Of a stretch of 64,000 nucleotides of DNA, positions 37,908 to 46,801 are shown piece after piece; the first letter of the stretch is position 1, and every line of letters starts with the position of its first letter. The stretch lies in contig NZ_CANLTQ010000004.1 of the NCBI RefSeq assembly GCF_947494025.1, positions 62,001 through 126,000 of the forward strand, written 5' to 3'. Source of the DNA: an uncultured Jannaschia sp. (GTDB lineage: Bacteria; Pseudomonadota; Alphaproteobacteria; Rhodobacterales; Rhodobacteraceae). Under the pieces are notes generated by a model. The model was not told the origin of the DNA. It searched no databases and saw only the letters and a program-made list of their open reading frames with translations. The position numbers were made by a program, and so were the translations under genes.

Positions 37908-38483
37908 CTACACGCGCGTCGCCGCGCCGAAAACCCCCGCCTCTGTGACGATCAGGGGCAATTCCATGTCGTGCGCGCCGCGCGGAACGGGGTCAAGACG
38001 CTGCGCTTCCAGCGCGAAACCGATCGCCATCGCCTGCGGCAGCCCGGCCAGCGTTCGGTCGTAGAACCCCCCGCCATATCCTAGCCGGCCGCCCGCATCG
38101 TCAAAGCCCACCATCGGGACGATCAACAGGTCCGGCACGCGCCAGCCGCCGTCCACGGGGACCATCACGCCGAACACGCCCTTTTCGAGCGGGCAGCCGG
38201 GCCACCACTCGCGAAACCGAAGCGGGGCGCCTTTGGCCGTCACGACCGGAACGCAGATGCGGTTGTCCTTGCCGAGAACGCGCATCGCCCCAAGGGGGCT
38301 CGCCTCCGAGCCGATGGGCAGATAGCCCGCGATCGTGCGTCCGTTCAGTCCGCGAAGCCGCGCGTAGAGCCGCGTCGCGGCGGCGGCACGCGCCCGCTCG
38401 CCCACGCCCGCCCGCGCCCGCAGGCAGGCCGCGCGCGATTGCGCCTTGATCGCAGTCAGATTAGCGTCGTCCCCCATGATCAT
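37908..38483 (-). CDS. 5-formyltetrahydrofolate cyclo-ligase
   Basis: A 191-aa one-carbon enzyme that makes 5,10-methenyl-THF from 5-formyl-THF. The ATP/phosphate loop RLGYGGGFYDRTLAG is diagnostic, preceded by LLIVPMVGFDDAGG; an N-terminal basic helix follows the start. I take the ATG at 38483, which has a GAGGTGG site about six bases upstream, over the ATG at 38477. Either way the 5' end overlaps or abuts the start of the divergent VOC gene. Confidence 0.92.
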   Translation of the reverse strand: MIMGDDANLTAIKAQSRAACLRARAGVGERARAAAATRLYARLRGLNGRTIAGYLPIGSEASPLGAMRVLGKDNRICVPVVTAKGAPLRFREWWPGCPLEKGVFGVMVPVDGGWRVPDLLIVPMVGFDDAGGRLGYGGGFYDRTLAGLPQAMAIGFALEAQRLDPVPRGAHDMELPLIVTEAGVFGAATRV

Positions 38484-39078
38484 CTTTGACCACCTCGCCG
38501 TGTCCGCCGCAACGCTGGAGGCGGGCGTCGCCCATGTCGACCGCGCGCTCGATCACGGAATGGGGGCGGGCGGCGCGCATCCGCGAATGGGGACGCATAC
38601 CCGGCTTTCGGGACTCGGACCCGGTGAATATCTGGAGGTGATCGCCGTCGATCCCGACGCGCCCCCACCGGACCGGCCGCGATGGTTCGACCTCGACCGC
38701 CGATCGGGTGCGCCGCGCCTCGCGAACTGGGTCGTGCGGACCGACGACCTCGACGCGCTGGTGAGGGACCATCCCGCAGCGGGCACCCCGATCAGTTTGG
38801 CGCGGGGCGCCTATCGCTGGCGCATGGCTGTCCCGGACAACGGCGTCCTGCCCTTCGACGGCTGCTTCCCGGCCTTTATCGAATGGCTCAGCGCCCCTCC
38901 GGTATTCGAGGATAGGGGCTTGCGGATGACGGCGCTGCGCCTGCGCCACCCGAACGCGGACGCCCTCGTCGAGATCCTGTCCGGCCTCATCGACGACACG
39001 CGCATCCGGGTCGAACGGGGCACCCCCGGCCTCGTCGCGACCATCGACACGCCCCGAGGATCGCGGGAATTGGCGTGA
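38476..39078 (+). CDS. Glyoxalase-like (VOC superfamily) domain protein
   Basis: A 200-aa protein of the Glyoxalase_3 type. The first strand IIFDHLAVSA with its histidine, RMGTHTRLSGLGPGEYLEVIAVDP and CFPAFIEWLSA fit a bleomycin-resistance/dioxygenase-like fold; a metal site is likely but the enzyme activity is unknown. The ATG at 38476 has no good ribosome site and overlaps the divergent folate gene by eight bases; a TTG at 38446 is the alternative. Its stop overlaps the next gene by four bases. Confidence 0.8.
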   Translation: MIIFDHLAVSAATLEAGVAHVDRALDHGMGAGGAHPRMGTHTRLSGLGPGEYLEVIAVDPDAPPPDRPRWFDLDRRSGAPRLANWVVRTDDLDALVRDHPAAGTPISLARGAYRWRMAVPDNGVLPFDGCFPAFIEWLSAPPVFEDRGLRMTALRLRHPNADALVEILSGLIDDTRIRVERGTPGLVATIDTPRGSRELA

Positions 39079-39470
39079 CCGACCTTCTGGCTCCGAGCCT
39101 CGACCGGATTCGCCGGATCGCCGAGCAGACCCGCAGCACGCTGCCTGCCCCGTTCGCCGGCCTCGCCGCGGAAGTGCGTCTCATCGTCGAGGACTGGCCC
39201 GATGCGGCACTGCTCGAGGATATGGAGATCGAGAATGACTACGACCTGACAGGTCTCTACGAAGGCGTGCCGTTGACCGAACGCTCCGCCGACTGGCCCG
39301 AGCCGCCCTCGACGGTCACGCTGTTCCGCCGACCGATCCTCGACGAATGGGCAAGTCGCGGCGACGTCACGCTGGAGGCGTTGGTGGGCCACGTCACCGT
39401 TCACGAATTCGCGCACCATTTCGGCTGGTCCGACGACGAGATCGCGCGGATCGACCGCTGGTGGGACTAA
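39075..39470 (+). CDS. Zincin-like metallopeptidase (DUF1025)
   Basis: A 131-aa minimal metallopeptidase-family protein. The zinc motif HEFAHHFGWSDDEI places the HExxH at 110-114. Proteins of this family are small cytoplasmic zincins with unknown targets. The GTG start overlaps the stop of the VOC gene (GTGA), so the two are coupled. It converges on carD. Confidence 0.87.
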   Translation: MTDLLAPSLDRIRRIAEQTRSTLPAPFAGLAAEVRLIVEDWPDAALLEDMEIENDYDLTGLYEGVPLTERSADWPEPPSTVTLFRRPILDEWASRGDVTLEALVGHVTVHEFAHHFGWSDDEIARIDRWWD

Positions 39471-39612
39471 ACCGGTCTGCGCTTAATCGGGTGCGCGTCC
39501 TGCGGCGCCAACGACGTTCCGGCACGCCCCGGGATCGAACGGGCCGCAGTTGTCGCCGAGGGCATGGAGAAGGGGATCGCAGGCGCCCCTGTTGACCCGT
39601 GCTGGAACGAAA

Positions 39613-39632
39613 CGGGCGCCCGAGGGCGCCCG
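39613..39632 (-). terminator. Probable terminator downstream of carD
   Basis: An 8-bp perfect GC stem (39613-39620 with 39625-39632, 4-base loop), followed on the minus strand by GTTTCGTTCC. It is about 30 bases past the carD stop, in the convergent gap with the zincin gene. Confidence 0.6.
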
Positions 39633-39662
39633 ATCCGACAATTCTGGTTCGCTGCCCGCGCC

Positions 39663-40172
39663 TTAGGCGGCCGCGCGCGACATCAGGATGTCGTCCACGG
39701 CCTTGAGCGCCCCGTCCTCGTCCATGTCGTCGTTCACCGCCGCAAGCTCGCGCGTGAGCCGATCGAGCGCAGCTTCGTAGAGCTGACGTTCGGAGTAGGA
39801 CTGCTCCCGCTGCTCGTCGTTGCGGTGCAGGTCGCGCACGACCTCGGCAATGGCGATCAGATCCCCGGAATTGATCTTGGCCTCGTATTCCTGCGCCCGG
39901 CGGGACCACATGGCCCGCTTTACCCGGGCCTTGCCCTTAAGCGTGGCCATCGCCTTGCTCACGACGTCGGGCGACGACAGCGAGCGCATGCCAACGTCCT
40001 GCGCCTTGTTGGTCGGAACTCGCAGCGTCATCTTGTCCTTGGCGAAGGAAATGACGAACAATTCCAGGTCCAGCCCTGCGACCGACTGCTTCTCGATGGA
40101 CAGGATCTGGCCCACGCCATGGGCCGGATACACGACGTAGTCATTGGGGCGAAACTCGGATTTCTTGGACAT
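39663..40172 (-). CDS. carD: CarD-family transcriptional regulator
   Basis: A 169-aa RNA-polymerase-binding regulator. The N-terminal RID domain begins FRPNDYVVYPAHGVGQ; the C-terminal helical domain has KRAMWSRRAQEYEAKINSGDLIAIAEVVRDLHR. Family members stabilise the open promoter complex, and in Rhodobacter CarD compensates for missing -7T promoter bases. I choose the ATG at 40172, with GAGAGG six bases before it, over the ATG at 40178. fdxA lies upstream on the same strand. Confidence 0.95.
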   Translation of the reverse strand: MSKKSEFRPNDYVVYPAHGVGQILSIEKQSVAGLDLELFVISFAKDKMTLRVPTNKAQDVGMRSLSSPDVVSKAMATLKGKARVKRAMWSRRAQEYEAKINSGDLIAIAEVVRDLHRNDEQREQSYSERQLYEAALDRLTRELAAVNDDMDEDGALKAVDDILMSRAAA

Positions 40173-40401
40173 GGACATCCTCTCGTCATGTAGCGCCACC
40201 GTTGGACGGCGGCACGAACGGACGACGCCGGAACCGATCCGGGTCGACCAGGTGGCACATCTGGACTCGGTCCTGTTCACGACCGACAGCGCGGATCGAA
40301 CAAGGTGTCACCGCGCGAACGCCACAATGTATCACAAAAATCGGTTGCGCGAAAGTGTCACCATTTCCGACCCCGCTGACCCGGCGAACACGTTCGCGAG
40401 G

Positions 40402-40737
40402 TCAGCCGCCCTCGCCCGGCGCTTCGGAGAAGAGTTCCATCTTCCCTTCCTTGCCGTCCATCTCCTCGGCATCGGGAAGCGGATCCTTTTTGGTGATGAT
40501 GACCGGCCAGATCTCGGAGTACTTGCGGTTGAATTCGACCCACTTCTCCGTGTCCGGCTCGGTATCCGGGCGGATCGCGTCGGCGGGGCATTCCGGCTCG
40601 CAGACGCCGCAATCGATGCATTCGTCCGGATGGATCACCAGCATGTTCTCGCCCTCGTAGAAGCAGTCCACGGGGCAGACTTCGACGCAATCGGTATATT
40701 TGCAGGCGATGCAGGCGTCGTTGACGATATAGGTCAT
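40402..40737 (-). CDS. fdxA: Seven-iron ferredoxin
   Basis: A 111-aa ferredoxin with one 3Fe-4S and one 4Fe-4S cluster. Cysteines at 9, 12, 17, 21 and 25 and at 40, 43, 46 and 50 give the 7Fe pattern; the long C-terminal extension ([20 protein letters not shown]) is typical of alphaproteobacterial FdxA. It acts in cytoplasmic electron transfer. It lies between the S4 protein and carD on the same strand, separated from each by over 100 bases. Confidence 0.96.
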   Translation of the reverse strand: MTYIVNDACIACKYTDCVEVCPVDCFYEGENMLVIHPDECIDCGVCEPECPADAIRPDTEPDTEKWVEFNRKYSEIWPVIITKKDPLPDAEEMDGKEGKMELFSEAPGEGG

Positions 40738-40857
40738 GGCGGTTGTCCTTCCGAACGCGTCCGTGGGGCGATCTAGACCCGGCGCGACCGGGGTTCAAGG
40801 CACCCCGGCCGGAACCTCCGACCCGGAACCACCTGCCTCAGCTTCGCCTCGCGGCGC

Positions 40858-41214
40858 CTAGTCGGCGCCGAAGCCGCCCCGCTCGGCGTCCATCTTCCGC
40901 CGATCCCGGCCGGTGGGCCGCGGTCCGGCGCGCGGCTCAGGTGGCGGCGTGTGGTCGGCATAGAGGGCATGCGCCTCAAGCGCCGGCCCCCGCCGGTCGC
41001 CGAGGGCCACGATCTCGACCACGCGGATCCGGTCGCCCTGTGGAAATGTCAGGCTGTCACCGGGCGCGACGCCATGCGACGGTTTCGTCAACCGCGTTCC
41101 GTTGGCGCGGATATGCCCTTCGGACACGACCTTGGCCGCCAGCGTTCGCGTCTTGAAGAAGCGGGCCTGCCACAGCCACTTGTCGACGCGCAGGCGCGCG
41201 GCAGGTTCGCTCAC
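40858..41214 (-). CDS. S4-domain RNA-binding protein (Hsp15-like)
   Basis: A 118-aa protein with an N-terminal S4 RNA-binding domain: LRVDKWLWQARFFKTRTLAAKVV followed by the VAPGDSLTF strand; the C-terminal 40 residues are basic and disordered. Relatives such as Hsp15 bind stalled 50S subunits carrying nascent chains. The GTG start overlaps the helicase stop by four bases (GTGA), so it is translationally coupled to the helicase and probably functions with RNA or ribosomes. Confidence 0.88.
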   Translation of the reverse strand: MSEPAARLRVDKWLWQARFFKTRTLAAKVVSEGHIRANGTRLTKPSHGVAPGDSLTFPQGDRIRVVEIVALGDRRGPALEAHALYADHTPPPEPRAGPRPTGRDRRKMDAERGGFGAD

Positions 41215-44204
41215 TTGCCCTTCAGCGCGGCGAGCGCGGCGAAGGGATTGTCGGGGTCGATCGCCTTTTCCCGGGCTTTCGCGGCTGGTTTCGACTCGAA
41301 CGTCTTCGGTTCCTTCGGCCCCCGGGGTTTACCCTTCGGTTTGCCGCCGGGCTTGCCCTTGCCGCGGGGCGGCGCGTTGCCCTCGCGGCGTGGACCGCGG
41401 GTCTGCTGCCGGCGCGGTGCCCAGGTGAAGGAATAGAAGACCTCCGTTTCGGTCGCCGCTTCCGTGGCGTCGGCGGAGACGTGCTCGGGCGGCGCCTCCG
41501 TCGGCGGATCCCCCGCCGGCGGCATGTCCGAAGGCGGCAGGTCGGGCTCCTGGTCCGGCGGCGACGGCGGCGTTTCGTGGGGCGGCGCGTCGGGGCGGTC
41601 GGGAACCTGGCACGGCTCCTCGACCGGGGCATCCGGCTCTTCCCCCGGCGGGATGTCCACCGGCGGCGTGTCGCCGGGCGGCAGGTCCGCGGGCGGCGTC
41701 TCGTTCGGGGGAACGTCCGACGGCGGCATGTCGGACGGCGTTTCCTGCGGCGGAACGCCGGGGGGCGGAACGTCGGCCGGCGGATCGGAGGGAGCCGGCT
41801 CGGGGGCCGCGTCCTTGGCCGGCCGAGCCTTTGGCCGCTCGCCCTTTTCGGCGGCGTAGCCGAGCCCACCCATCAAATCGGCGAACTGCTCCAGCGTCAT
41901 GCCGGTGATCGACAACATGTCGGGCGTCGCCTCGAACCCGCCGCGCGTGTCGGCCGCGCGCAACAGGTCCGCTAAGCGTTCCAGCATGTCGATCCGGATC
42001 GCGCGTTCGCCCGCCAGACGGTAGCCCGCCATCGGGTAATAGCCTTCGGGCGCGCCCCGCATGGCGGGCACGGTGACGAGGCCGGGCGGCGGCGCCTCGG
42101 GGAACTCGTCAAGCCCCCGCGTCAGCGACCACAGGACGAGGCGCAGGCGCGTCGGCGCGGGCTTCAGCAGAAGCTGCTGGAAGACCGTGAACTGCCCGAA
42201 GCGCACGCCGTGGCGGCGCAGTTGTCCCCGCGCCTCCTGATCGAGCTCCTTCACCTCCTGCGCGACCGCCTGCCGCGTCAGGACGCCGAGGCTTTCGACG
42301 AGGCGGAACGCGAAGCCGCGGGCGAGACCGGTCACGCCCTCGTCGCGCTGCATCGCGACGAGCGGCTCCATCGCGGCGGCGATACGGCGGTCGATGAAAT
42401 GCTGCAGGCGTCGCTGCACCTTCTGCAGAACTTCCGGCCCCGCCTCGTCGTCCACGAAGGGCTCGACCCCGGGCTTCAGCGGCTCGGAACCGCGGACGAG
42501 CTTGCCCACGGCCTGATCGCCCCACATCAGACCACCCTGTTCGGTGAAGTCCATCTCCGTGTCGGGCGCGTTGTAGAAGCGGTCGGCACGCAGGTGGAAC
42601 TCCGGCCGAAGCGCCTGCGCCGCGGCCTGACGCACGGTGCGGGCCTCGTCCGGCGAAGCCGTTCCCGTCTGCCTGAACCGGAATCCTTCGAGATGACCGA
42701 GCGTCTCGCCCTCGACGATCACCTCGCCCTTGTCGTTGATGTCGGCCAAAAGGCCCTCCTTCATCTTCAGCCGCCGGAGCAGCACCGAGGTCCGCCGGTC
42801 GACGAACCTGTTGGTGAGCGCCTGATGCAACGCATCCGACAATCGGTCTTCTACCGCGCGGGTGGCTCCCCGCCAATGGGCTTCGTCGTCCACCCAGCCT
42901 TTCCGCTGCGCGACATAGGTCCAGGTGCGGATGTAGGCGAGGCGCTTCGACAACGTGTCGATATCGCCCTCGGTCCGGTCGATACGCTTGATCTGCCGCG
43001 CGAACCAGTCGCCGGGAACCCGCCCCGCCTCGTGCAGGAAGCCGAAGATCCGCGCGAGAAGATTGGTGTGCTCGCCGTGCGAAATTCCCTGAAAGTCGGG
43101 AATACGGCAAACGTCCCAGAGCAGGCGCACGTCCCGCGCGTCGCGCAGGCGGACGGCGACCCCTTCGAGCGCGCCGAGCGTCTTCAGCGATTGAAGGTCG
43201 TCGGCCTCCCGCCCGCGGACGAGGATCTGCTCGGGGCTCGGCGTCTCCAGCGAGGCGATGAGCGCCTCCGCGCTGCCGAATTCGAGCCGGTCGGCACGCC
43301 ACATCAGACGATCGATCGGCTTGAAGCGGTGGCTCTCGATGGCCTCCACGACGCCCTCCTCGAGCGGCCCGGCCTCGCCGGTGACGCCGAACGTGCCCGG
43401 CTGCATGTAGCGCCCGGCCCGGCCGGCGATCTGCGCCAGCTCGTGCGGCATGAGCGAACGGATGCGGCGGCCGTCGAACTTGGAGGTGGCGGAAAAGGCG
43501 ACGTGCTTGATGTCGAGGTTGAGCCCCATCCCGATCGCGTCCGTCGCGACGAGGTAATCGACGTCACCGTTCTGGTACATCGCGACCTGCGCGTTGCGCG
43601 TTCGGGGCGAAAGCGCGCCCATGACGACGGCGGCACCGCCCTTCTGACGGCGCAGAAGTTCCGCGATCGCGTAGACGTTCTCGACCGAGAAGCCGACGAT
43701 CGCGGTGCGGCCCGGCATGCGGCTGATCTTCTTGCCGCCGGTATAGGTCAGCTCCGAAAAACGCTCGCGCCGCGCGAACTGCGCCCGGGGGACGAGCTGC
43801 GCCATCGCGGGCCGCATCGTGTCGGAGCCCATGAACAGCGTTTCGTGGGTGCCGCGCATGTTCAGCAGACGGTCCGTGAAGACGTGACCGCGCTCCGGAT
43901 CGGCGCAGAGCTGGATCTCGTCGATGGCCACGAAGTCGGCGCCCATGCCCTGCGGCATCGCCTCGACCGTGCAGACCCAGTAGGCCGCGCGCGGCGGCAC
44001 GATCCGCTCCTCCCCCGTCACCAGAGCCACGACGGACGGACCGCGCAGCGCGACGAGCCGGTCGTAGACCTCCCGCGCGAGAAGGCGCAGCGGCAGGCCG
44101 ATGATGCCGGTGCGATGACCCAGCATCCGCTCGATGGCGTAATGCGTCTTGCCGGTGTTCGTCGGCCCGAGGACCGCCGTCACCCGCCCGAGGGGGCTGT
44201 CCAT
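41211..44204 (-). CDS. SUV3-like DEXH helicase with long proline-rich tail
   Basis: A 997-aa superfamily-2 helicase. Walker A GPTNTGKT is at 13-20, the DEIQ box (DExH-like) at 95-98, motif VI QIAGRAGRY near 265, and a SUV3-type C-terminal domain extends to about 790. SUV3 unwinds RNA in the mitochondrial degradosome. From about 795 to 910 the tail is a repetitive Pro/Asp/Glu/Ala linker, then a basic Arg/Gly/Lys tail. I start at the ATG at 44204; a TTG at 44207 would add one residue. It shares one base with the TPR gene stop and overlaps the S4 gene. Confidence 0.88.
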   Translation of the reverse strand: MDSPLGRVTAVLGPTNTGKTHYAIERMLGHRTGIIGLPLRLLAREVYDRLVALRGPSVVALVTGEERIVPPRAAYWVCTVEAMPQGMGADFVAIDEIQLCADPERGHVFTDRLLNMRGTHETLFMGSDTMRPAMAQLVPRAQFARRERFSELTYTGGKKISRMPGRTAIVGFSVENVYAIAELLRRQKGGAAVVMGALSPRTRNAQVAMYQNGDVDYLVATDAIGMGLNLDIKHVAFSATSKFDGRRIRSLMPHELAQIAGRAGRYMQPGTFGVTGEAGPLEEGVVEAIESHRFKPIDRLMWRADRLEFGSAEALIASLETPSPEQILVRGREADDLQSLKTLGALEGVAVRLRDARDVRLLWDVCRIPDFQGISHGEHTNLLARIFGFLHEAGRVPGDWFARQIKRIDRTEGDIDTLSKRLAYIRTWTYVAQRKGWVDDEAHWRGATRAVEDRLSDALHQALTNRFVDRRTSVLLRRLKMKEGLLADINDKGEVIVEGETLGHLEGFRFRQTGTASPDEARTVRQAAAQALRPEFHLRADRFYNAPDTEMDFTEQGGLMWGDQAVGKLVRGSEPLKPGVEPFVDDEAGPEVLQKVQRRLQHFIDRRIAAAMEPLVAMQRDEGVTGLARGFAFRLVESLGVLTRQAVAQEVKELDQEARGQLRRHGVRFGQFTVFQQLLLKPAPTRLRLVLWSLTRGLDEFPEAPPPGLVTVPAMRGAPEGYYPMAGYRLAGERAIRIDMLERLADLLRAADTRGGFEATPDMLSITGMTLEQFADLMGGLGYAAEKGERPKARPAKDAAPEPAPSDPPADVPPPGVPPQETPSDMPPSDVPPNETPPADLPPGDTPPVDIPPGEEPDAPVEEPCQVPDRPDAPPHETPPSPPDQEPDLPPSDMPPAGDPPTEAPPEHVSADATEAATETEVFYSFTWAPRRQQTRGPRREGNAPPRGKGKPGGKPKGKPRGPKEPKTFESKPAAKAREKAIDPDNPFAALAALKGK
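41480..41815 (-). repeat. Proline-rich degenerate repeat within the helicase
   Basis: The helicase tail (about residues 796-908) is built of degenerate PPxDxPPxE-like units (for example PPADVPP, PPSDVPP, PPADLPP, PPVDIPP). In DNA it reads as recurring GGCGG/GTCGG-type short units, which makes slippage and length variation likely between strains. Confidence 0.7.
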
Positions 44205-44851
44205 CAAAGGATCCGTTCGCCGGTCTGCTGCTCGAGGCGATCGATCGCGCCCTCGATGTTGGGGTCGGCGGGATAGATCGCGCGCGCCGCCTCGAAGGCC
44301 CGAAGCGCCGCTTGCCGCTCGTCGAGTCGCTCGAGGATGACGGCCAGGCCCGTCAGGGCGCCGAAATGCCTCGGTTCGAGGATCAGCACCTGCTCGATGT
44401 CCGACAGCGCCTCGCCGTAGCGGTCCGACAGGAAGAAGGCCGTGGCGCGCTGGTTCCAGCCCTCCGCGAATTGCGGGGCGTGATCGGTCAGCGCGGTGAG
44501 ATGGGCGATGGCGCGCGCGTAGTCACCCTCGGTGATGGCATCGCGACCGCGCCGCAGGAGCAGATCCATCGTCGCGCTGCCCGAATGTGTCCAGCGCTCC
44601 CGTATCTCCGCGGCAAGCCGACGCGCCTCGCCCCCCTCCTCCTCCCCGGTGAGGGTCGCGAGGCGGTCGAGCAGGACGTTGGCCTCCCGCGCGATCTCCC
44701 GCGTCGTCTCCTGCGGGGGCGCCAGCCCGGTGCGGGGCGCTTCCGGCAGCCCGTCGGGGAACGGTGCGGTCTCCTGCGCGTTTGCCGACGTCACGTTACA
44801 CAGGACGAACACGAGAGCCGAAGTCTTGAGCGTTCCTCTCGCGTCCACCAT
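44204..44851 (-). CDS. TPR-repeat periplasmic protein
   Basis: A 215-aa protein with a signal peptide (hydrophobic core about 10-24, cleavage near ANA-QE), a Pro-rich spacer, a helical part and at least two tetratricopeptide repeats in the second half (GDYARAIAHLTALTDHAP, FAEGWNQRATAFFLSDRYGEALSDIEQ). TPRs mediate protein contacts; no enzymatic domain. Its stop shares one base with the helicase start, so it leads that transcript although its product is exported. Confidence 0.8.
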   Translation of the reverse strand: MVDARGTLKTSALVFVLCNVTSANAQETAPFPDGLPEAPRTGLAPPQETTREIAREANVLLDRLATLTGEEEGGEARRLAAEIRERWTHSGSATMDLLLRRGRDAITEGDYARAIAHLTALTDHAPQFAEGWNQRATAFFLSDRYGEALSDIEQVLILEPRHFGALTGLAVILERLDERQAALRAFEAARAIYPADPNIEGAIDRLEQQTGERIL

Positions 44852-44904
44852 CGTGTGCCGTATCCAATCCCGCCGTTTCCGGCGATCAGGTCCAAGGGTA
44901 TTCC

Positions 44905-45189
44905 ATGAGCGACATCATCAACGAAGCCGTCTCGCAGCTTTCCTCGAAGATTGGCACCTTCGACGGCAGCGTCAAGTTCGTGGTCGAGGATGAGGGGACA
45001 ATCATGCTCGACGAGGCCGGCGTCCGCGCGGGGGACGAGGCGGCGGATTGCACGATGACCGCCGACGCGGAGACGTTTCGCGGCATCCTGGACGGCGACG
45101 TGAACCCGACGGCGGCCTTCATGTCCGGCAAGCTGACGGTGGACGGCGACATGGGGCAGGCGATGAAGCTCGGGGCGGCGCTGTCCTGA
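44905..45189 (+). CDS. SCP2 sterol-binding domain protein
   Basis: A 94-aa stand-alone SCP2 domain, with DGSVKFVVEDEGTIMLDE and the C-terminal FMSGKLTVDGDMGQAMKLG hallmarks of the fold. Bacterial single-domain members bind lipids or fatty acyl chains; the ligand is not known. It is divergent from the TPR gene and 16 bases upstream of the lipase-like hydrolase, so the two are probably cotranscribed, which suggests shared work on lipids. Confidence 0.88.
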   Translation: MSDIINEAVSQLSSKIGTFDGSVKFVVEDEGTIMLDEAGVRAGDEAADCTMTADAETFRGILDGDVNPTAAFMSGKLTVDGDMGQAMKLGAALS

Positions 45190-45205
45190 GGCGGCCGCGC
45201 CGCCG

Positions 45206-46135
45206 ATGACGCCTCCGACGGCACCCTATCACGCCGATGTCGCCGTGGACGTCCCGGGCGCGCGGCCGGCCTGGATCGACGCCGCCGACGGCGTGCGCCT
45301 GCGCGCGATCACCTGGCCCGAAGGCGAACGCGGAACGGTGCTTCTGTTCCAGGGGCGGACGGAATACGTCGAGAAGTATTCCGACGCCGCCCGGCAGCTC
45401 GGGCTGCGCGGCTATGCCACGGCCGCGATCGACTGGCGGGGCCAGGGGTTGTCGCCGCGCTCCTCGCGGGATCCAAGACTGGGTCATGTCCGGGACTTCA
45501 GCGAGTTCCAGGACGACGTCGACGCCTTGTTATTGCATTGCGACGCGCTCGGCATGCCGCGGCCGTGGCATCTGCTCGCCCATTCGATGGGGGGATTGAT
45601 CGGTCTGCGGGCGCTTCATCGCCGCCCGGATTTTGCGCGTGCGGTGTTCTCGGCGCCCATGTGGGGCCTGCCGCTCGCGCCGCACCGGCGCCTTCTCGGC
45701 TGGATCGCCTCGGCCGCGGCGTCGGGGATCGGCCTGGGCGAGCGTATGGCGCCGGGCGCCGCCAAGGTGGCCGATCCCGCCGCCGCGCCGTTCGAGGGCA
45801 ACCTCCTCACCACCGATCCCGACATGTTCGCCTGGATGAAGCGGCAGATCACCGAGCACCCGGAACTGGCCTTGGGCGGGCCCTCGCTCGGGTGGGTCTG
45901 GGCGGCCCTACGCGAGATGCACCGCATGGCGCGTGAGCCCGCACCGGCCGTGCCCTGCCTGACCCTTCTCGGCACCGATGAGGACATCGTGTCGCCCGAC
46001 GCGATCCACGTTCGCATGGGCTCCTGGGCGACCGGAACACTCGAAATGGTGGAGGGCGCACGTCACGAAGTATTGACCGAAGGGCCGGGGATCCGCGAAC
46101 GACTCTACGACCGGATCGCCGCGCATCTAGGCTAG
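45206..46135 (+). CDS. Alpha/beta hydrolase, lysophospholipase type
   Basis: A 309-aa serine hydrolase of the monoglyceride-lipase/lysophospholipase branch (Hydrolase_4). The nucleophile elbow AHSMGG has Ser127, the acid is in GTDEDIV (Asp258 or Asp260) and the histidine is His287 in [19 protein letters not shown] and DWRGQGLS are typical of PldB-like proteins. No signal peptide. It follows the SCP2 gene on the same strand; its stop overlaps the convergent lolD stop region by nine bases. Confidence 0.88.
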   Translation: MTPPTAPYHADVAVDVPGARPAWIDAADGVRLRAITWPEGERGTVLLFQGRTEYVEKYSDAARQLGLRGYATAAIDWRGQGLSPRSSRDPRLGHVRDFSEFQDDVDALLLHCDALGMPRPWHLLAHSMGGLIGLRALHRRPDFARAVFSAPMWGLPLAPHRRLLGWIASAAASGIGLGERMAPGAAKVADPAAAPFEGNLLTTDPDMFAWMKRQITEHPELALGGPSLGWVWAALREMHRMAREPAPAVPCLTLLGTDEDIVSPDAIHVRMGSWATGTLEMVEGARHEVLTEGPGIRERLYDRIAAHLG

Positions 46136-46801
46136 ACGGCCGTTCTCCAACCGCAGGGTCCGGTCCATGCGCGCAGCGAGGTCGAGATTGTGCGTCGCGA
46201 TCAGGGCGGCCATTCCCGTGTCCCGCACCAGCCCCATCAGCGCGGCGAACACCGTATCGGAGGTCGCCGGATCGAGGTTGCCCGTCGGTTCGTCGGCAAG
46301 CAGGAGGCCTGGCGCATTCGCCAGAGCCCGGCAAAACGCCGTCCGCTGCTGCTCCCCGCCCGACATCTCGGCCGGGCGATGGTCCGCGCGGTGCCCCAGA
46401 CCGACGCGCGCGAGAAGGTCGAGCGCCCGGGCGCGGGCCGTCGCGGGTGCGGCGCCGGCGGCAAGCTGCGGCAGGACGATGTTCTCGGCCGCCGTGAACT
46501 CGGGCAGGAGGTGGTGGAACTGGTAGATGAAACCGATGCGTTCGCGCCGGGCCCGGGTTCGCGCGCGGTCGCCCTGCCCCGTCAGGTCGTCGCCATCCAT
46601 CCGCACGGTCCCGGCATCCGGCGTGTCGAGCAATCCCGCGATATGCAGAAGCGTGGATTTACCCGCGCCGGACGGCGCGACCAGCGCGCAGACCTCGCCG
46701 GGCGCGAGCGATAGGTCCACGCCGTTCAGCACCCGAATCTCGTTGGGTCGGCCCAGATGGTAGCCCTTCTCGATCCCGCTGAGCGCCAGCGCCTTACTCA
46801 T
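46127..46801 (-). CDS. lolD: Lipoprotein-releasing ABC transporter ATPase
   Basis: A 224-aa ABC ATPase that powers extraction of outer-membrane lipoproteins from the inner membrane. Walker [13 protein letters not shown], the signature MSGGEQQR, Walker [12 protein letters not shown] and the switch histidine THN are all present. The family-specific [13 protein letters not shown] start fits LolD. The start overlaps the lolC stop by eight bases. Confidence 0.95.
   Translation of the reverse strand: MSKALALSGIEKGYHLGRPNEIRVLNGVDLSLAPGEVCALVAPSGAGKSTLLHIAGLLDTPDAGTVRMDGDDLTGQGDRARTRARRERIGFIYQFHHLLPEFTAAENIVLPQLAAGAAPATARARALDLLARVGLGHRADHRPAEMSGGEQQRTAFCRALANAPGLLLADEPTGNLDPATSDTVFAALMGLVRDTGMAALIATHNLDLAARMDRTLRLENGRLA

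Noticed and set aside
40382-40401. Short inverted repeat (GCGAAC/GTTCGC) downstream of fdxA
   Set aside because: Six-base arms, two-base loop and no T-run; not a convincing terminator.
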